Shown: piece after piece, positions 59,287-64,000 of the stretch
Layout of the letters: every line of letters starts with the position of its first letter
How positions within the stretch are numbered: the first letter of the stretch is position 1
Source of the DNA: Prinsepia uniflora
Taxonomy: Eukaryota; Streptophyta; Magnoliopsida; Rosales; Rosaceae
DNA: 64,000 nucleotides
Assembly: GCA_032719365.1 (NCBI GenBank)
Contig: CM064869.1
Span: 24,833,504 to 24,897,503, forward strand
Direction: 5' to 3'
Notes under the pieces: generated by a model
The model's input: the letters and a program-made list of their open reading frames with translations, nothing else
The model's database searches: none
What the model was told of the DNA's origin: nothing
Made by a program: the position numbers and the translations under genes

Positions 59287-62274
59287 ACTTGGTATCAGAG
59301 CACGGTTGCTCTTGTTGTGCGCGCAGGTCGAGGGTGTGATGTCTCTTTGGGCTGCAATTCATTATCAACCTGATAGATAGTTTTTGGGTTTGGATAGTGG
59401 ATGGAGTGTGATTGGCCCGATACGCCGTGCGTTAATGTGATTCGACCCAGGTGGGGTTGATTGTGATGAACTGGTATTGTGGGACCGTCGGTTCGGTCAT
59501 GTGATATTGGATTGTTGTGCTGCTAGGTGCAGCGAGGTTCGGGGAACCTCATGTGAGTAATGGTTTAAAATGTGAACCCTTGTGGTGGTTTCTAGTGTGA
59601 GGGATGTTGGTTCATCGGAGTTGGCCGATGACCTAGTGGTGGAACCCACGTTGATGGGATGGTAGGATTGGATTTGACGTCTATTCGTTGTCAGGACCGC
59701 GGGGTCGGTCAGGTTGTGGATTTTATATTACGGAAAGCTGTTAGGTTCGGTTGAACCATAGGGTGTGATTGTGGAACCCTAGTATTTAAAAGGTAAACCT
59801 TAATTGTGGCTAGTGGATGAGAACTTGTTCTGCGACGAGCGGCTGAAGTCATGGATGACCATGGGGATGGCTCTGGTGAGTCTAGGCAGAACTATGGGAT
59901 CCGATTTACGGATACGGTTCTGAGATAAATTATGGAATCCCGAGTTGGATCGGGTATTGGTGTGATGTGTGGATGCGGATCTCGATAGCAATGACAGTTA
60001 GTCGGTAGTCATATGGAGATGACTGGCTATCGAGGGTAATTAGTGTGGTTATAATACTTGGGGATCAGGGGATGTTCAGGGAACGTTCATTTTCCTGATG
60101 TGGATTGTCAGAATAGTGGTACCCATAGTCGTGAGGTACGGGATCGTCGTTCGGTATGAACGGAGATCCAGGGTTGTCGTATTTGCACACGGTGTGCAAG
60201 TATGAATGTTTGCGGGTTGGTACTTTTGTGCTGATGCTAGTATGGATGCCTGTGTGCTGATACTAGTGTTGTTGATAGTGTGTTGGTGCTGGTACTAGCG
60301 CTGGTGCTAGTGTCGGTGATGGTGTTGACGATGAGCCACAAGTTGGGGTGTGACTCCATCATGATGAACTTATGTTCGGTCTTTGAGATTCGGTAGTGGT
60401 TGAGTGATGGACTGGATGGGATCCAGTTAAGATTGTGATGTGTTGGGATAAGTCCCAATGGTGGTGAGATAACCAGTAAGGAGTGGATTAAAAAGGTATA
60501 ATTGAGAACTTGGGAAACCGAGTGTTGAACCTGTAAAGGTTGGGATGTACGAACGGGACAATAACGGATTGATTGTGGACACGGGGTTGTCCAAGTGAGT
60601 TGAGGAGGTAGGAAGTCTAGTGGTCAGACTTGGCACCTCGTTGGGAGTATGTCTGTTTCCAACATGGTTGGAACTTTAGTGTCGAGGAGAGTTGTGATTG
60701 GGGAACGAGAGTGGTGCTCGTTTTTGGTGATTGGTATTCCGAAGTCATTAGGGTTGACTTCTTGCTTCTGCCCTGGCAGACATTGACTGTAGTTACCAGT
60801 ACGTTGAGCGTGTATTGGTTGGTGAACCCATGTGTGTTGTGTGGTCATTAGGAGTACGTATTTGAAATTAGGTAAACGAGATTTTTCATTTTCTGCTTGA
60901 TGGCAGACGATGTGGTGTCACATGGCATGGTGAGTGCAGTGAGTTTTGTTGCATCCACGTAGGATGAGTATTGGCGTCATCATTCTTGGATCATCCTTGG
61001 TTTTCCTAGGTGGAATGACAAGAATCGATACGAACTTGGGTGTGTGAGTCGTAAACGGCGGGATTGAACTTCTTTTCGAAGTGGAGCCCGTATGGTATCT
61101 TACTCGAGTGAGTAGGTTTTCAAGTAGTTGAATTTTGTCAACCTTAGACGTGTGGAGGTTGGATTGGCTTCCCTGCGAAGTCAATCAAGTGTATTGAACG
61201 GGTAACCGATAGGTTCGGTTTTGGTGTGTCATGGTAAATGTGAACGAGATTTCAGGATTTGGAATCGAATTTCTAGGTGACGATTCAGGATTCGATTTTG
61301 GAACTTGAAAGTATATTTCTGGATTTGGGTACGGAATGATTATTCCAAATGCTAGCTTACGGAATAATGATTTCGGATTCGGATTTGGATATGAATTAAA
61401 AATTTGATGTCCGGGCTTGGATCCGGGATTTCTTACGAAATTGCGGATTCAGATTTGGAATTAGAAATAGATGTTGGGTGGAGTTTCGTTTTGTTCCATG
61501 CTGGATTGGGTAAACGTACTCCATTATTGGAACGCGTTCAGCTATGACCTAGGTGGTTGTAGTCTGGTTATTAAGTAGATGTGTGTACTTCGTACTTGGG
61601 TTGAGGTACAATACCGTGTAGACTTGTGATGTCTAGTTACGGTATACGGGATATACCCGAGGTGTGTCGGTGAGCGTGTTGGTAGTCGGATTGGTTCCGA
61701 TACCATGGGATTGGTTGTGGACCGGACATTACTATGCAATGGGTCATGGTAATTCCGATGTGTTTAATTACACACAGGTCGTGTGAAATGTCGATAAGGG
61801 TATTGGTGAGTCGAGTACGTTGGTGGCATGTGTAGCCACGAGTGAGTCTAGTGTCAGTTTTCGACTGACAACAACTGTGTGGTGACAGTTTGTCAGGATG
61901 TGTCAACATAGATTGTTGAGTATGGTCAGCTGACTCCTAGTGGGAGTGGGAAAGGAACCGTCGAGTTGTTGCGTCAACGAGAGGGTTGATTTGACAAGTG
62001 GTGTCAAATTCGAAACAAGTAGTTTCAGTCATTCGACGGGGTCGAATGTAGACGTTGCGTTTTGAGTACTAGTGGTACTTTTGGGTGCAGACAAGTTTTG
62101 TCTGATTAGTTGGTGTACAGGTGTACACGTGTTGCGTGGTCGATTCCACTTTCCACGGGGTGTTTGTGGAATCAGGGTAATCGAGTTTCGAGAGCGAAAC
62201 TAATTAAGGAGGGAAGTACGTTGAGATTAGAGCGGTTGGAATTTCGAGGACGAAATTTATTAAGGAGGGAAGAT
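59287..62274 (+). mobile_element. Non-coding internal region of LARD-like element B
   Basis: 2988 bp between the primer-binding site and the polypurine tract aaggagggaagat (62262-62274). No gag or pol domain is recognisable in any frame and open frames are short. The 3' end keeps the CGAGGACGAAATTT box found in element A. Large LTRs, a long non-coding interior and intact ends fit a large retrotransposon derivative mobilised by a relative. Confidence 0.85.
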
Positions 62275-64000
62275 TGTAACGACCCGTCCCGAATTCCGGG
62301 ATTAGTTTAGTGACTAATCTTGATTAGTAAAGTTGAACGGTGGTTAGTAGGGCGGAATCGAACAAAATGTGCAAAATGACCGTTTTGCCCCTGGTCGTGG
62401 GCAAAATGTTGACTTTTTGATCGGGCGGTCAAACGGACTTTGACCGATGACCGTGACGTAGTTCGGGACGTCACGAGTTCATAGACAGGTGGCACGTTCG
62501 ATTCTGACATTCGTAGAGAAAGTTATGGTGTTCGGAAGTTGAGGGGTATTTTGGTAATTTGGCATGTTTGGGGCCAAATGTTGACTTTTTGATCGGGAGG
62601 TCCGATGGACGAGGGCCAAGGACCGTTACGTAGGTATCGTCGATACGAATCCAACGACAGGCGGCATGCCGAAATCGGAGATTCGACGACAACGTTATGG
62701 TCAAGGAAACGAACTAACGAACCGAGGCTCAGATTAAAATAATAATATAATAATGAATAGTGACTGTTGACTGTGCACATCCGGATGAGTGACAAGTGTC
62801 ACCCATCCCTTGTTTCCAGCTCCATGTTTCCCTCCTAACACTATCATTACAACATCATCATTCCTTATCCATCATTTTCCTTCCTTTTCCTTTGTTTTTC
62901 TTTCAAACCGTGCACGATTTGGGGAAAGGATGAACGGGGAGAATTGGCTCCCTCTCTCTGCCGTTCCTGAGAGAAAACTGAGAGACTATGATGATTGAAT
63001 GAACGGGGAAACACGAGGGGTTGTGAGAGTGCTGAATTCGGGATTTTGGATTTCGGGAAAATTAGAGGGAAAATTCGAATTGGAAGATTTGGGCCGTGAG
63101 GAGTGGAATTGAAGCTCGACTTAGCTTCCTGAGGTTGTGACGAGTCGATCCACATCAAAAACGAGAAGAATTGGCAACGTTTTGGCTCTGATCAAACTTG
63201 GTGACAGAGGAGGAAATTCGAGTTTGAGTCGTGAAGTTGGAGGCTTCGATGGACGGAATTGAGGTGGGGAAACTGTTTCTCATGATCCCACGATGCTTCT
63301 GGGTTCGTCAATTGAAGAAAAACGGCTGTGGTTGACAGAACTCCATTGTTGAACAGTGACGGTGCTCGAGCTTGAGTCGTGAAGATTGAGCGATGGATTG
63401 ATGCAATTGATGTGGGGGAATTGTTCCTCATGGTCCATTGATGCTTTTGGATGCATCAATTGGATGAAACCTGCAGCAATTGAGGGAATTCCATGAACGC
63501 ACAGTAACCTGGGTGTTCTTCGTGTTCATCATGGAATCGATGGAATTTGGGTAAGTTATTGTGTAATTGATGTTACAGACCTGTAATTGAACTAAGAACG
63601 AAACTAATGGAATGATTAATTGAAGGAATTAAGGCTGAATTGATGGACCTTGAACCGGGTTGTGTCGCGGGTGAATTGGACCCGTTTACCAGACAAACGG
63701 GTTGGGCTGGTGACACTGTAGCAGGCGCGTGAGTTTCACGCGCAGCCACTCACGGCGGCGCGTGACGGCGCGTGGGCACGAATCTCGAGGTGAGGTCAAC
63801 ATGACTTCCGTCCTATTTAATGTAACAGACATTTTGGAATTGGTTTCGTGTCGATCGGACACCGTCTCGATATTGTTCGGGATATCCGAAGGTTTTAAAT
63901 TAAGTTTATAAATAAGTAAAAATTCGGGAAAATTACGGGACTTTGATAGGATGTTAATGATGAGGTTAGTGACCCTCTAATGTGATTTGGACAGGATTGG
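62275..64000 (+). mobile_element. LTR of subfamily B, second copy, cut by the window end
   Basis: Matches 55918-57643 almost base for base, with scattered single substitutions, so element B inserted recently. The remaining 1.64 kb of the LTR and its flanking duplication lie outside the window. Confidence 0.93.

Overview
The window reads as nuclear DNA of a flowering plant, very probably a woody eudicot. Its genes have introns with GT..AG borders and encode plant-type proteins, and the intergenic space is packed with LTR retrotransposons. Cassandra-type TRIM elements carrying a 5S rRNA-like segment (about 3.9-5.1 kb) and Tekay/Del-type Ty3/gypsy LTRs beginning TGTAACGACCC fit a eudicot such as a Rosaceae member, but the family assignment is an inference.

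Layout. 1-1401 is the 3' part of a gypsy LTR. 1402-9084 is AT-rich intergenic DNA with two tandem repeats, a head-to-tail Cassandra array and two degenerate LTR relics. 9085-9711 (-) is a small DUF4408/DUF761-type membrane protein gene. 11462-12234 is a short non-autonomous hAT-like transposon. 12867-17621 (-) is a complete 13-exon gene for the condensin kleisin subunit CAP-H. A short divergent promoter separates it from the apparent 5'UTR exon of a prohibitin gene on the + strand. That prohibitin locus (about 17.9-35.7 kb) is broken: a nonsense codon, an LTR element inside an exon, frameshifts and a short deletion. Its presumed 5'UTR intron is swollen by two Ty1/copia elements in opposite orientation, both with recognisable target-site duplications (TCATT and CTTTT). 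36341-39416 (-) is a complete five-exon gene for a DUF212 / acid phosphatase-vanadium haloperoxidase-related membrane protein.

From about 41.4 kb to the end the DNA is a nest of Tekay-like chromovirus elements. An old LTR relic comes first. Next is a gag-only element (family C, 3.0 kb LTR) whose 3' LTR is cut after 56 bp by the start of another element (family A). Family A has a 2.86 kb LTR with eight TGACGTCA palindromes and a nearly intact gag-pol frame interrupted only by two TAG codons. Directly at the end of the A internal region lies an LTR of a different subfamily (B). It is followed by a 3.0 kb non-coding internal region and a second, nearly identical B LTR running off the window. So an autonomous-type coding region and a LARD-like element share a junction.

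The host genes do not form a pathway. CAP-H (chromosome condensation) and the DUF212 protein look functional and the prohibitin copy does not. The most unusual structures are the tandem 5S-bearing Cassandra array with a direct LTR-LTR joint, the A/B hybrid gypsy arrangement, the palindrome cluster in LTR A and the prohibitin locus acting as an insertion trap.
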